A DNA stretch of 64,000 nt from Anoplopoma fimbria (GCF_027596085.1 NC_072460.1:15700826-15764825), one strand, 5' to 3'. Counted from the first letter of the stretch, positions 39,250 through 52,056 are shown. Program-made: numbers and translations. Notes: a model not told the origin generated them from the sequence alone.

Positions 39250-41323
39250 CAATTGTGTGTGTGGGAGTGAAGGACAATAAAAGGGCCTGAAGCCCTGACA
39301 GCTGCATTATCCTTGTAAACACTGACTGCTTTTGTTTAGGTGTATTCATTGGAGATTTCTGTGTGTGTGTGTGTGTACCTTTGCTTGATAGACACAGCGG
39401 GTCTGTGTCTGTGCATGAGTGCGTTTGTGTGTCACCCATAAAGTGAAAGGATTTTACCCACATACCACAGCTATGACTTCTAATTCCTTTGCACTGGCAC
39501 ATAAAATATGGACTAAGACTTTGTTGTGGTTGCTGAGCAACAAGGTCATTGAGGGATCACTTCTGCAAACATAAAACCAATTAAATATACAAAGTAACAA
39601 GGTTAGCTGCTTAAACCAGCTAAAAAATGGAAACAGTTAAGGTTAACTTATATGGAGGAGTGGATTGAGCGGTGCCCATCTCTGGAAAAAAATCCACCTG
39701 CAAGCGCTACTTAAAGAGGAGGTTCAACAATGTTTCCCAGAATATACAAGCAAGCAGGAACACAGCAGAAATACACTAAAATACACAGCGCAATGATTCA
39801 GAAACAATCTGTTGCAGGTCTTGACACAAGAGAGATTATGGTCTTTAATGTGAAACCTCTCTCCAGAGCTAGTGGCAAACGAAACTCAGGGACTAGAGAA
39901 AGTCAAGCAACAACTTTGCTAAACCATGCAACACACCTCCACCTAACAAATAAATGGAGGCCTCGGACGAGCAAGTCATCGTAGTCATTCTACTGATGCT
40001 CAACAGTTCTTTAGTGGTTGCACAATACAGTGAATGGCAACAAACAAATAATGTCAAGTAAAGAGCCCAATAATGAAATCCAAATAACCCTAACCTGTGA
40101 TGAAAACAGAAATAGCTACCGTTCCATAGCAACGGCCTCTGTAATTCTAATAATATATTAGAAAACGATTTAAATTGGATTGTGTTTATAATGTAGCATT
40201 GTTGCTGGTAGCAGATTTAATTAAATAATAATTAATTATTTTCAATTTATCTAGCTATTATTAGTAATTCAATTATGATTTATAAACCTATAAATAAGTA
40301 TAAAATAATGAGGGTACTCAGCTCAATTTTTTCGCCTTCAAAAAAAACTTCAAAATCTTATATTAACCAATTCAATTTTAATATAATGGTTGCTTCTTCT
40401 CAAGGTGAACGATGAACAGTTAAAATGAATAAAGATGTATAACAACTAAATGAAAATAATTATATGTGACCAGGTCTAAGCAGTGACTCTTATCATTGAT
40501 TGATGTCTATCAATTTAATCCGGATGATTGTAGTTTGTTAAATCTTACTCTTCCATCTCTTGCTGGATTTGACTTTCCCTGATATTTTCGGAACCTGGTT
40601 GTCTTCTTGAACCGTTATTCCTCTTCTCCATCTTTCTCAGCAGGATACTGAATCATCTTATCAACCCCCTATGTAGCAGCAGGGGTCATTATGGCACCGT
40701 TGCCAGTTTAAAAATACATTTATCTCCGAGTCATTTCTTTTTAGTCTCTTGCTCTCAATTGTTGCTGGAACAGCTTTAGCACGTTGGTGCATTGCAGGTC
40801 GGAGCTGCATGGCACATAAGACGGCATGGGATTGCCGTAGTTGACAGGTCAGTATCACAATACCAGAAATAAGGCAGATCGGCAGAGCCAGGAGGGAGAA
40901 ATCTGGCATGCAGGAAGTTATCAGTTATACTTGTATTATTTTAGAAGCAGGTGAAGGAAGACACTTCCTCCGGTTGTTGCTTCTCATATGTGCTGGATGT
41001 CCTCTCAGCCTGTGGAGATTTTTCTGCTCGCAGAGGGCCTTCAAGCCTGCAGACTGAAAGAACTGCCCTTCCCCCCCTCCTTCCGTGCCTGAATGCCAGG
41101 GAGCCATGCAGACTTATTTTACAGAATTAATACTAGTTACTTACATCGTTTATTTAATTCTTCCATGTTTGAATTCTGTGTTATCTCAGCTGCAAAAAGG
41201 TACCAAACATCTGATATACTGTATATCGCTGAATAAAACCTGATCGATTAAAGACAGAATGAAATAAAAAAAATACACAATATAGATGACTGTGATTGTT
41301 TTTGATGACACATAGAGACCTAT
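39250..41323. other. Non-coding DNA
   Basis: No gene is recognised. A short (TG)n lies at about 39361-39376. AT-rich DNA fills 40140-40480. The frames at 39730-39984, 40661-40909 and 40925-41107 have no domain. Confidence 0.45.
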
Positions 41324-41331
41324 GTCTATAT

Positions 41332-42005
41332 CAGTGGCGAATCGTAACTATCAGAACGGGTCCTTCTATACCTCCCTACAAATAAAAAAAATACTTACTA
41401 GAAATATGGTCGTCCCTGGCCGCTTTTATGTTATATGCAAAACATAATATTATTGCTCCATATCCAAAAGTAATATCATCTCCACCTGCGACGATATCTT
41501 CTCCACCGGCTGCTTGAATATTATCTCCACCTGTTGCCATTTTCAAAGTTGGCTATGAATCGCTAATTAGCACTAGGCTAGGTTTCGTGAGCGGGTCTTC
41601 TAGAATACCATGGAGTCGGGAAAATTCTGAGAGAATACGGCCATTGGCTACAAATCCAAAAATGATTGGTTGATCAAATTGTCAATCCAAACGTACGCTC
41701 TCATTACGTTCAATTGTCAGGGCATTCTATCAAGGAAATAGAATACCCTGGATGGAGGATATTCTACCCAGAGACACATAGAGAAAAATATCTGATTGGT
41801 TGCATCTTTTTTCCAACATTAAACCACTTGAATGCGCAAAGCATGGATGAAAAACAACAGAAACAAGTTGCCGTAAGTTTTAATTTTATTTAATTTTATT
41901 TAATTTTATTTATAGAATTAATCAGATATGTTTTTTAAAAAATTTTTATCTGAGGATTCTAGGGCCTTCTCTGAATACCTTGAAGGCCCTGACATTTCGC
42001 CACTG
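41332..42005. mobile_element. hAT-like non-autonomous DNA transposon (MITE)
   Basis: The element starts cagtggcgaa (41332-41341) and ends ttcgccactg (41996-42005), perfect 10-bp terminal inverted repeats; beyond these a weaker inverted match of g-g-c-c-t-t-c type continues inward. It is flanked by gtctatat (41324-41331) and gtatatat (42006-42013), an 8-bp target duplication with one mismatch, as expected for the hAT superfamily. The 674-bp interior has no transposase. It contains an internal inverted pair (agggcattct / agaataccct near 41718-41751) and a ten-base tandem (tttaatttta, 41878-41913). Confidence 0.85.
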
Positions 42006-42014
42006 GTATATATC

Positions 42015-44814
42015 CGTATGTGTACCTATATGCAGGTTAAATGAATGGATAACATAATTTCAACATTGCAGCACCCATCAGTTTCCTGGGTGAGAGGCAA
42101 ATAGAAGGAGAGAACGTCCCCTTCCTCTCTGGTGTCCAGTGCTGTGGTTGTTTTATATATAAAATCAGTGAATTACTAAGACTAGGACAAGAATATCAAG
42201 TGAAAATTACTTTAAGTTGTTTATTACAATTGGATGCTTCTCTTTGTCAAACTCATGACCCAAGCAAAGATTGGGCCATAAAACATGGTAGGCTCAGCCT
42301 TAGCGGTCTGAGTGCCATGGTTGACCCAAAGTCCTATCTTGAGTTTGTCCAGACACATGACAACCTAATGACCTATGGGTCCTGAGGGTAGTCTCTGGAC
42401 AAATTTATTAGTTCAAAATGTTTCAAGACATTTCAGGTTTATCAAGAGAAATCAGTGGATGTCCGCAACATTGCCATAATTGAGAGCGGTGTTATAAAAG
42501 CAAAATCTCACTTCAGACCAGAATGTGTGGTGATGCCCCAGTCTGTTGTGAGCTATTGCTTGATACTGACACACATTTGCAGAGGGATTATTTAAAGAAT
42601 AGAAGCTGCACACACATATAATTATCTCACCCTATAGAGAAAAGTGTTTTGTTTTCAGTTAGCTTAGTAAATGAACAAAAGAGCACTTTGCTGACTGACT
42701 TATAAAGCATCTAGGGAAGAAGAAGAGGAAGCTGTCTGCTGTCACTTCTCACCTAAATCTCAGTTCCTGCTGCCACAGAGAGTTTTGAGCCAGAAACTGT
42801 GGAGACGAATCTAGCGTTTTGTGAGATAAACAGTGTACAAATGCAGGTACAAGACAGATTTATACATGCTGAATTGTTTGGTAGTTTCAAGTAAATCCAT
42901 ACACTCATGGTCCTGAATAATTTATGAGCCTTGTCGCCTTTGCAGTACAGTGGGATTTTATCAGGTGCGGCTAGAATACAGACAAGATCATTATCATGAG
43001 TGTCAAAGGAAAGAGTTTGAGTCTGAGATTGGCACTGTTGAAAAGGCTGTTAGCAGCTGAAATGTTGAAATTGATTGTTTTAACTGACTTAAGTCAATGC
43101 AGCATTTAAGCCCAAACATTAAAGCAAAGGCTTCCCATGACTTGCTATTTACATATTCCCAAGCAGTCTACCTTTTGAGTCTCCCTTCTCCACCATGTCT
43201 CTCAACTCCTTCAACTCCAATCTTTAACGTAGGCCTATTCCATCCTTTACAAATACAGAGATAGTATAGTTTAGCAGCTTCCCTGGCAGTACCTGCTACT
43301 ATGCCAAGTCAACTGCCCTAGCAACCAAACGACAGAAATTTGTTGTCTTGAGAGTTTGGGATATTTTTAGTGGTTCTAACAAGCCTTATGCCTTTACGAA
43401 TTGTTCATCGGGAACAGAGGAGAGAATGGTATTGTTTTAGACTTTGTTTTTGTACTGATTAAACAAAGGAGATACATCGCATTAACTGGTGAGCTTCATG
43501 GATGCCGGTTTGCAGATTTCTATGACATTTGGACAAAGACTAGGCTAGCTTACTACCTTTTTTTCCTGTCTTAAATCTAAGCTAACAGGCTGTATAGTCA
43601 CCATTTTCACCAAAATGTATTTTACCAAGACGATGAAAGTCACCAAACCTTAAATAAGAAGTTATTACAAAACAAAAAGTAAATGTTTCAGCATCCCATA
43701 TCAAGTTGGTTGTTGGCCTAAATCTTACCTCACCCTCTCCAGTTAGAGAACTGCTCTTTAAGATTACTGATCAAAGTCAATACAATTGTATACCAACAAA
43801 CAACTACTATACAATTACAAGCATACTACCTAAAATCAACAAACAATCAGGTGGTGAGGTTGTGTGTGTGTATGTGTGTGTGTAGGGAGGAGAAGAAACA
43901 AAAATGCCGAGCATCATCTCGTAAGTGATCACGCCACGTGAGACTTTACAGTGGCCAAGAAGAGAGAAGAGGAGAAAGTTGGCAGGCATAAAAAGAAAAT
44001 TGAAGTTTATGAAGCCATCGATGTGAATAACTGTCCTGAAAAGTGTAAAGGCATTTTCTTTCTTCCAATTCTGCTGACATGACAGGAATACAGCATTAGC
44101 AAGGACAACATCACATGTTTGAGGATTATTTTTTCACCAGTTTTCAGTTGAACTTAACCCATTACATATGCATTAGTGCTATTGACATTAAGCCATTAAG
44201 TCATTACTCAGAAGTGATTGAAATCGACATTTTGTGATCGTCTCACAAATGCAGATGAGTTTAGGACGAGATTAGAAACATCACAATCATTTAATCTCAC
44301 ACTAAATTAAAACCTTTTATGTCTGCACAGGTTTGACTAATTTAAAAATGAAAGCTTCTTATATGCTTGAAAATTGATAATAACATATTTTCATTGCCAT
44401 TAACTCAGTAGGTAACGTCCAACTAATTTTCAACAAATGGCTCTGTAGCTCTGGGTTGGCCTTGCTGTCGGCATGCATGATTCAAAGCTTGACAGTCCAA
44501 CTTTTGATATTTTTAATAAGCCACCCTGCTGAGTTCCTGCTAGTATCAACAGCTTGTCCTTTACCGACTTTACTTAAGCAAAAAAAAAAGAAAAACAGCA
44601 GAGGGAAGAGGTAACATTATAGAACAATTCATTCGTTTGCAAGAACAAGCAAACGTTTTTCTGCTTTTTGATGTTGAATAACTTCACAGGTAAAAAATCA
44701 GTGCCCACAAGAAAAGTCAAAACTTGGGCCTGATTCTTGGTTTCTATTATGTTGATTGGAGTTAAAATTGAATCACTGACACAGCATTTTAAATCATGAA
44801 GCACACTTTAAACA
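42015..44814. other. Non-coding DNA
   Basis: 2.8 kb with no recognisable gene. An imperfect TG patch lies at 43858-43883. A poly-A run (aaaaaaaaaagaaaaa) lies at 44580-44596. The small frames at 42200-42385, 43807-43989 and 44574-44804 have no domain. Confidence 0.45.
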
Positions 44815-44997
44815 GACTACGCAGAGTCGCAGTCTTTCACACTTCTCTGCGCTTCCTTTGGAGCAATTACCCACCCAGTTACCCACCCAAAACCCTATAG
44901 AGACTGTGTCTGCCCCACGGCCACTTCAATTATTTAAAGTCAACAGAAGAGGAGTTATACAAAATAACTTAATAAAAGTTAAGGCAACAATGCAACA

Positions 44998-45495
44998 GTG
45001 CATCAAAACAGGACAATTAAATGTGGACTCTTAAATATTAGATCTCTGTCATCTAAGGGTGTACTTGTAAATGATTTAATATCAGATAATCATATTGATT
45101 TATTTTGTCTTACTGAAACCTGGCTGTGTCATGAAGAGTACGTTAGCCTTAATGAATCAACTCCTCCAAGTTATATTAATACTCATATTCCTCGAGGCAC
45201 AGGCCGAGGAGGTGGAGTAGCAGCTATCTTTGACTCAAGCCTATTAATAAACCCTAAACCTAAATTAAATTACAACTCATTTGAAAGCCTTGTTCTTAGT
45301 CTTTCAAACCCGAGCGGGAAAGCATTAAAGTCAATTTTATTTGTTATAGTGTACCGTGCACCAGGTGCGTATTCTGAATTCCTATCTGAATTCTCAGAGT
45401 TTTTATCTAGTTTAGTCCTTAAGACAGATAAAGTTATTATTGTAGGGGATTTTAATATTCATGTGGATGTGTATAATGTTTGCTCCATGGTATAA
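44998..45495 (+). pseudogene. L2 endonuclease (APE-type), C-terminally deleted
   Basis: The frame reads [12 protein letters not shown] at about residues 10-21, the N-terminal start of L2 endonucleases. LTETWL (about 38-43) carries the catalytic Glu of the APE fold. RGGGVAAIF (71-79), VIVYRAPG (116-123) and GDFNIHVD (149-156) follow, the last carrying the Asp-Phe-Asn motif. After that it runs into an unrelated VYNVCSMV and a stop. The expected C-terminal half with the SDH catalytic histidine is missing. The frame opens with GTG and the true upstream part is in another frame (with a stop near 45029-45031). In the intact element this enzyme nicks target DNA for reverse transcription. About 450 bases appear deleted, judged from the usual spacing to the [10 protein letters not shown] motif. 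Confidence 0.88.
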
Positions 45496-46249
45496 TCCTC
45501 AAACCCGCGATTTAAAGCAAATATCGCGAAAACTTGAAAGGATATGGCGTTCCACCAATGTGGATGAAGCGCGGTTAGTCTGGCGAGACAGTCTTAAAAT
45601 ATATAAGAAGGCACTCCGTAATGCTAGAGTAGCCTATTATTCAGCATTAATAGAGAAAAATAAGAACAACCCCAGGGTTCTCTTCAGCACTGTAGCCAGG
45701 CTGACAGAGAGTCACAGCTCTGTTGAGCCGTGTATTCCTATAAACCTCAGTAGTAGTGACTTCATGAACTTCTTTAATGATAAGATTCTAACTATTAGAG
45801 AAAAAATGTATAATCTACTGCCCTCAACCAGTACCGATCGATCCATAGCTGTAGAACCTGAAATATATTTAGATGGCTTTTCTCCCATCGACCTTCAACA
45901 ATTGACTTTAACTATTTCTAAGTCTAAACCTTCCACCTGTCTCTTAGACCCGATTCCGACTAGGCTGCTTAAGGAAGTTTTACCTTTAATTAGCAATTCT
46001 TTATTAGAAATTATCAATCTGTCTTTACTAACGGGCCATGTACCACAGTCCTTCAAACTAGCTGTAATTAAACCTCTTCTTAAGAAACCTACTCTTGATC
46101 CAGAGGTGTTGGCTAACTATAGACCTATATCTAACCTTCCGTTCCTCTCCAAGATCCTTGAGAAAGCAGTAGCAAATCAGCTCTGTGACTTTATGCATAA
46201 CAATAGTTTATTTGAGGATTTTCAGTCAGGATTTAGAGTGAACCAATGA
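45482..46249 (+). pseudogene. L2 linker and reverse transcriptase, N-terminal part
   Basis: The open frame begins upstream at 45461, but L2 similarity starts at [20 protein letters not shown] and continues through ALRNARVAYYSALIEKNKNN, the usual segment between endonuclease and RT. Downstream come LLDPIPTRLLKEVLP, VIKPLLKKP and LANYRPISNLPFLSKILEKA, the first conserved RT blocks, then FEDFQSGFRV. There the frame ends in TGA at 46247-46249, because about a dozen codons that usually follow (the HxSTETAL region) are gone. The RT continues in another frame from 46245. The product would lack the catalytic YADD box, so it is non-functional. Confidence 0.88.
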
Positions 46250-47282
46250 CCTTCTAATAGCTTCAGACAAAGGACTTGTCTCTGTACTTGTATTGCTAGA
46301 CTTCAGTGCTGCATTTGATACCATTGATCACCAAATCCTATTACAGAGATTGGAGCATCTAATAGGCATTCAAGGAACCGCACTTAGCTGGTTTAAGTCG
46401 TATTTATCAGACCGATCTCAGTTTGTATATGTAAACAATGAAAGCTCGATGAAAACCAGGGTCAGTCACGGAGTTCCACAGGGGTCTGTTCTTGGACCTA
46501 TTTTATTTACCTTATATATGCTTCCCTTGGGGAATATTATCAGAAAACACTCAGTAAACTTTCATTGTTATGCAGATGATACCCAGTTATATCTATCAAT
46601 TAAGCCAGACGAAACTAACCAGTTCTCTAAACTTCAAGCATGTCTTACGGACATAAAAACCTGGATGACCTGTAACTTCTTAATGTTAAACTCTGAAAAA
46701 ACAGAAGTTATCCTACTAGGCCCAGATCACCTTCGAAATCAATTATCTAACGATATAGTTTCTCTAGATGGCATTGCTCTAGCATCCAGCACTACCGTTA
46801 AGAACCTTGGAGTTATCTTTGATCAGGATCTGTCTTTTAACTCTTATATAAAACAGATCTCAAGGACAGCCTTTTTTTATTTACGTAACATTGCGAAAAT
46901 CAGGCAAATCCTGTCTCAAAGCGATGCAGAAAAACTAGTTCATGCATTTGTTACCTCTAGACTAGATTACTGTAACTCCTTATTATCAGGCTGCTCTTAT
47001 AGGTCTCTTAGATCTTTACAGTTGATCCAGAATGCTGCAGCACGTGTTCTAACAAAAACTAAGAAAAGAGATCATATTACTCCAGTATTAGCTTCTCTGC
47101 ACTGGCTCCCTGTTAAATCAAGAATAGAATTTAAAATTCTTTTACTTACCTACAAAGCTCTAACTGACCAGGCACTGTCTTATCTTAAGGAACTTATAGT
47201 TCCATATTACCCAACTAGAAAGCTTATTGACTTGCTTGTACCCTGGAGTCTTTGTGCTTTCTCGCTTCGCAGGCTTCTATAA
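46245..47282 (+). pseudogene. L2 reverse transcriptase core (YADD)
   Basis: The frame is open from NDLLIASDKGLVSVLVLLDF at 46245 although its first start-like codon is 46293. RT motif A is FSAAFDTID, motif B is SHGVPQGSVLGPILFTLYM, and the catalytic box is CYADDTQLY. Later blocks include WMTCNFLMLNSEKTE, NLGVIFDQDLSF, LDYCNSLLSGC, IQNAAARVLTKTKKRDHITP and LHWLPVKSRIEFKILLLTYK, all typical of L2. After VPYYPTRKL the sequence jumps to a chance tail of about 17 residues and a stop, so the WNxLPxxIR...LKTFLF end is missing. All palm-domain catalytic residues are intact; the breaks lie on both sides of them. Confidence 0.9.
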
Positions 47283-47555
47283 ATCGTGGCTGTACCTGGA
47301 CCGTGGTCGTGCATCCTGCTACGGCCCTGCTGACACCGACTGCTACCACCATTATTATTACTAGTCACATTACTATTACTATTACCTGTACCATTAAGCA
47401 TTTTAGCTTTACTTCCACCCTGAAGCCCTTTTGCTTTCTCGCTCTGCAGGTTTCCATGAATCGTTGTGGTACCTGGACTGTAGTCGTGCCTCCTGCTGTG
47501 AGCCGACTGACACCCACTGCTACTTCGATTATTATTATTAATCACATTACTATCC
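47256..47555 (+). repeat. Diverged 177-base tandem duplication in the L2 3' UTR
   Basis: gctttctcgcttcgcaggct (47256) recurs as gctttctcgctctgcaggtt (47433), followed in both by t-aaatcgt/tgaatcgt, acctggac-gt-gtcgtgc, a cctgct block and a ctgacacc-actgctac block. The copies are imperfect. The overlapping frames on both strands here are artefacts. Confidence 0.8.
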
Positions 47556-47914
47556 CTATTTTCATAATTATAATTCTACTGTAATAATTGCTGCTGTTAT
47601 TATAAGTAGTCTTATTATATGAATCATTTATGTCATATACATTGAATGTGTTGTATCTCTGTTATGCTGTTCATTCTGTACACATGACATCTATTGCAGT
47701 CTGTCCATCCTGGGAGAAGGATCCCTCCTCTGTCGTTCTCCCATAGGTTTCTTCCTTTTTTCTCCCTGTTAAAGGGGTTTTTAGGGGAGTTTTTCCTGTG
47801 CCGATGTGAGGGAAGGACAGAGGATGTCGCATGTGCACAGATTGTAAAGCCCTCTGAGGCAAATTTGTAATTTGTGATTCTGGGCTATACAAAATAAACT
47901 GAATTGAATTGAAC

Positions 47915-48744
47915 TACCTGTAGCGTTATTGAAAACAAAATAAAAATTCCACTCCTCATTTCAGTTAGTGAGCGGTCATCCATTTATTCATGACTCTGGT
48001 GTATATTGAAAATTGATGAGGTTTGCAAATGAAAGTAAATCCAAATTTCAAGCTTATCACAATCTGTGTTTAGACTGAAAATTAAAAAAAAGTATTCAGG
48101 ACAAAAAGGAAAAAGCTCCTCAATCTATGTAGTCGGTAATCAGGTGATATTGAGCAGGTGTGCAGGCAGCTCAGGTGACTCTCTAATGAGGTGATGAGGT
48201 GCATACTGAAGACGACATGCATGGTGCTTCAAATTATAATTAAGTACTTTAAGTGATAAGAGTTACTAAGTATATTTACTCAAATTCTGCTATGTTTACT
48301 TTTGATAAATACAGGCATAATTACGCTACTTTATATTTTATACTTCTATTCCTCTATCGAGGGAAATATTGTACTTTTGATTCCATTGCATTTAATTGAC
48401 ATATATTATGTCATAGCTGCATTGGAGATTGCGATTTAACAGCTTTAAATCATGATGCATTGTTATAGATTCAGTTTCAAGGTAGTTAAAGGATAAGGCT
48501 GGTGGTATTCTATTTTTTTCTTACTTTCAATCAATAATATTTTAAAATGTTTCGATAAAGCGTGGTATTGCTCCACTTCTGAGTGCTCCATTGTTGTTCA
48601 AAATATGTTGTCCTAACCCACATACACAGTCCTGCTGCCAGAAATACTCACTAAGGCCTGATCTGGTTCTGGAGGGCTGGTCGCTGCCGGAGTCAATTTC
48701 TACTTGTTACATGCATAGGGTCTTTTCAAAATAAACTTCCGTCT
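47915..48744. other. Non-coding DNA
   Basis: AT-rich spacer with no recognisable gene. Confidence 0.5.
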
Positions 48745-48870
48745 TCACAGAATACAACTTGATTAGGTTTAGGCAACAAAACTACTTGGTTAGGGTTAAA
48801 GAAAAAATCATAGTATTTAATGAGGTTGAGGCAACAAAACCACTGAGTAAGGTTTAGGAATATTGTTGTT
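48745..48870. repeat. Short array of a ggttaggtttaggcaa-type unit
   Basis: Three to four imperfect units: gattaggtttaggcaacaaa, ttggttagggttaaagaaaa, tgaggttgaggcaacaaaac and gtaaggtttagg. Same unit as at 31125-31235. Confidence 0.75.
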
Positions 48871-48874
48871 TGGG

Positions 48875-50065
48875 CTCAAACAACCACAGAAGTGCCGTAA
48901 CTACATAACGCAAGTAATGAAGCAAATAAATCAAAATTGAGCCTTGTTTCACAAAGGGAACAAACAGCAGTCTTGGCTGTAAAGATTGGTGGTTGTTGGA
49001 CGCACAGACCTCCCATCATTCACTTCCAATCCACCCTGTGTGCGCTTTTTGTGGTCTTTATACTTCCTTGTTCATGATTACGTCGATAGCATACAAAATA
49101 ATTTTGTGGGATATCTGCGTCCCATTATTTACTCCTTTGCTTTTAAAGGAATATTCAGTTTGACTGCTTTACGGCTTTGTCAGTTGAACTTAAACATCTG
49201 TTGTTTCTGGGCATTTGTTGAAACAACTGATTGATCTGTTGAAAAGAGTAGGGCCTTCATGAAATCTGTTTTAGCTTTTTCCAGAATAAGTTTTATTGTT
49301 TTCAAATTCAGTGTTCTCTGTTGGGAGCAGTCTGTGTTTTTCAATTTAAGCATATTTCAAAAAAGCATAAATCAGAAAAAGTGTCTCATCATGGTGTGTA
49401 TGAACGACATTTCAACAATTCATGAGAAAATATTAAAAGAAAGTGACAGCCCAAAAAAATAAAGTCTCTATAGCTGTTAGAGTCAAATTCCTCCGTTTTT
49501 GGGATGAATAACAGGCAATCCTTCCCCCTAGGTTTCCTACACATGTCTTGTGCTCTAATTGGCTACAGCTCCCTGACTGGTCATAAATGTAGCCTGCTAG
49601 GTGATGCATCAGCAAGCCGTGAACCGCAAAAGCGCCAAACTCTCACCAATTTGCCTCTGATCTGAGGCTTTGCTGGGAAGCTATCTTCGACATGACTGAG
49701 AGAGTGTGTGTGTGTGTGTTTGTGTTTGTGTGTCTGTGTGTGTGTGTGAAGGAGCTGAGCCTCGCCCTTAGTGAAACACCAACAAAGACAGCAGCGGAGA
49801 GAAGCAGCATGTGCTATAATGAAACCAAAATATGTTTTTTTTCTGTTCTTTGGGCTTAGGTCCTTTGCAAAAAAATGCTTATTATGATGGGGAAAACCCT
49901 GATTTTCATCAAATTGCATACACATTTGGGCTCTTCACATCTGGTCTCATTTTTATCATCAAAGCCTGCAATTGCGTCTTTCCATTTTTTGCATCATAGG
50001 GCTCTAAGACAGTTCCTCCACTTACTGTTGTCCTAAGAGCTCATAACTATAACTCCATCATGCTG
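48875..50065. other. Non-coding DNA with an imperfect TG patch
   Basis: An imperfect (TG)n lies at 49704-49748. No gene is recognised; the frames at 48986-49234, 49259-49462 and 49581-49925 carry no domain. Confidence 0.45.
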
Positions 50066-50069
50066 AGTT

Positions 50070-50310
50070 GTACTTTTTCTCACTGCCACTTCCAGCCTCT
50101 GTCCTACCTTTCTATCTCTGCATACCTCCCTTGCCCTTAACTTACACTCTCTGTCTGTCTCATCTTTGTTTGTGCTCTCATTCCGCCCACACTCCCTTCA
50201 TCAACGCATCCTTTTATCCTTCCTCTTTCCTCTCTAGTCTCCTCTCAACCCTCATCTTCCCACACGCTCCCCCCTCTTTCTCCCTCCCCTTAGTTCTATT
50301 TTCTGACTTA
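50070..50310 (+). repeat. Pyrimidine-rich tract of about 240 bases
   Basis: The plus strand is mostly C and T (ctcatcttcccacacgctcc, cctctttctccctcccctta). The 95-codon frame through it is low complexity. It is a second, less pure example of the tract at 35850-36160. Confidence 0.75.
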
Positions 50311-50314
50311 ACTG

Positions 50315-52008
50315 TCACTGCCTCTCTTCAAATCAAACTTTTGACTTGTTACTAATGGTTTTGGGGGGTTTTTTCACCTACAGTTTGAGTGCCAACCTCA
50401 AAAACTCTCAAATCAATAACTTTTTTGCTTGAAACCGTTATATTTATTTTTCCCCTTATTCCTCTAATTTCTTAATTTAATTCAATTCAAATTTCTTAAT
50501 CAATTATATTTCTTGAAACTAGTATTAATAAACATTAACTCCCTGTGGTCTGGCTGGCCTGATCACATTTTAATTACATTGTGTATTGTGTGCATTTAAA
50601 CCTTGCATTAACACGCTTATTGAGATACAGATTACGTGTTAATTCCAGTTCAATCAGGAGAAACTTCATTTAGAGTGAACAAATAATGATATTACTTGCA
50701 ATTGATGCACAGTGAAGTTACAGAGTTTAGATACAGGTGGATGTGGTGGTGAAGTTTCCTACTGAAAATGACAACTGACAGCAGAGAACATAACAGTTTA
50801 TCATAGTTTCAATGATTAGCTTAGGGAGATTGTGACAGTCTGGCTGGTTTGACTTTGAGTGACACTCATAGACAGCTGTAAAGAGCTTTAGAGAGTCTTT
50901 TGGAAGAGGCATGGAAATCAGGTTCAAGAGATTATTTCGTTAAATAGCACTTTTTGTCTTTATGTGGAAAACTGGCACAGAATATAAAGATAAAAATGGG
51001 TTTCTCCTATTGGGAAGCAGCATGTTGTTCTCAATCTACCAATATGTGTGTTCTCTACTTTACTCTTCTGATGCTTACTCCACCTTAAAACCTCTTGATG
51101 CAGTTTACTACTGTGCACTGGATTTCATCGCAGTATATAAATGTCATATCCACTACACACTAAATTTTGCTTATGAAAGTTTCCTACTATAGATGCCTCA
51201 GTGCATCGTTTTTTTCTTGATTTTAAAAGGTCTCTCAATTTATTTATGTACCTTTTTTTGCTTACTTACTTGCTGCTTTTTACGTTTCCCTCCAGGTTAT
51301 ATAATGTCTGTATTTTATAGGTTTTAATATGTATTTGATTTTAGCATTGGAGGATGGGGGTTGGAGACTGAAGAGAATAGGATCCTTGTATTTGCTCTTG
51401 TTTTCATTTTGATTTTTTTTTCATAGTGTGTTGAAGTCTTGGTTTGTTGATTGAAAAAAACATGTCAAGTTTGAAATAATATCCGGTGAAAGATAGATGC
51501 CAAATTTTAATGAAAAATCATCTCCCATAAATGCGTAGGATTTAACACTGGGGTGTTCTTTATCATACCACATCAGTACATCTCCAAATTTTTTGATACT
51601 AGGGAGATTGCAACATGAAATCTTTTCTTCTTTTGTGAAGAGTCTGAACTTAGTAAGACATGCCCGTTGTCTCCTCCTGCTTCAAACATCAATCCACTAT
51701 CCCTCTCTCCACCTCTCAGCACTGCTTCTATAATCTGATCACTTTGCTCCAGGACACCAAAAAGGCTTTTCATTAAACTGCCCTTGGCTTTGCTTCCAGA
51801 TAGCCTCGGCTGCTACCTAATGAAAAGAGACATCATGAATAGGAAAAGGAGTTTCATGGCTTCAGCACTGTCTGACCATATGATATCAGACAGTGATCTT
51901 GTTTGTGTACTATAGTGACTTTGTTCGTCAGGGAGTGTCTCCGCTGTTTATGTGGGATGGTATGCAAGTTTATGCAGCTCTCTGTCTGAATGGATACATA
52001 CTGGGTTT

Positions 52009-52014
<6 letters not shown>
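50315..52014. other. Non-coding DNA
   Basis: No recognisable gene or transposon end; the 60-80 codon frames have no domain. Confidence 0.45.

Positions 52015-52053
<39 letters not shown>
52015..52053. repeat. (TG)n microsatellite
   Basis: Pure TG run of 39 bases. Confidence 0.95.

Positions 52054-52054
<1 letters not shown>

Positions 52055-52056
<2 letters not shown>

Larger units (their letters stand above)
44815..47914 (+). mobile_element. L2-clade LINE, near full length but defective
   Basis: One 3.1-kb insertion in the plus orientation. It has a 5' region with the cttctctgcgcttcctttgg and ttacccacccagttacccac motifs that I associate with fish L2, an AP-type endonuclease part, a reverse transcriptase, a 3' UTR with an internal 177-base duplication, and the terminus gggctatacaaaataaactg followed by a (GAATT)n-like tail. 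Three breaks make it dead: a deletion joining the endonuclease to the RT linker at about 45470-45485, a small deletion before RT motif A at about 46243, and loss of the ORF C-terminus after about 47222. Its tail differs from the TGTAA family at 15.9 and 36.9 kb, so at least two L2 lineages are present. Confidence 0.9.
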
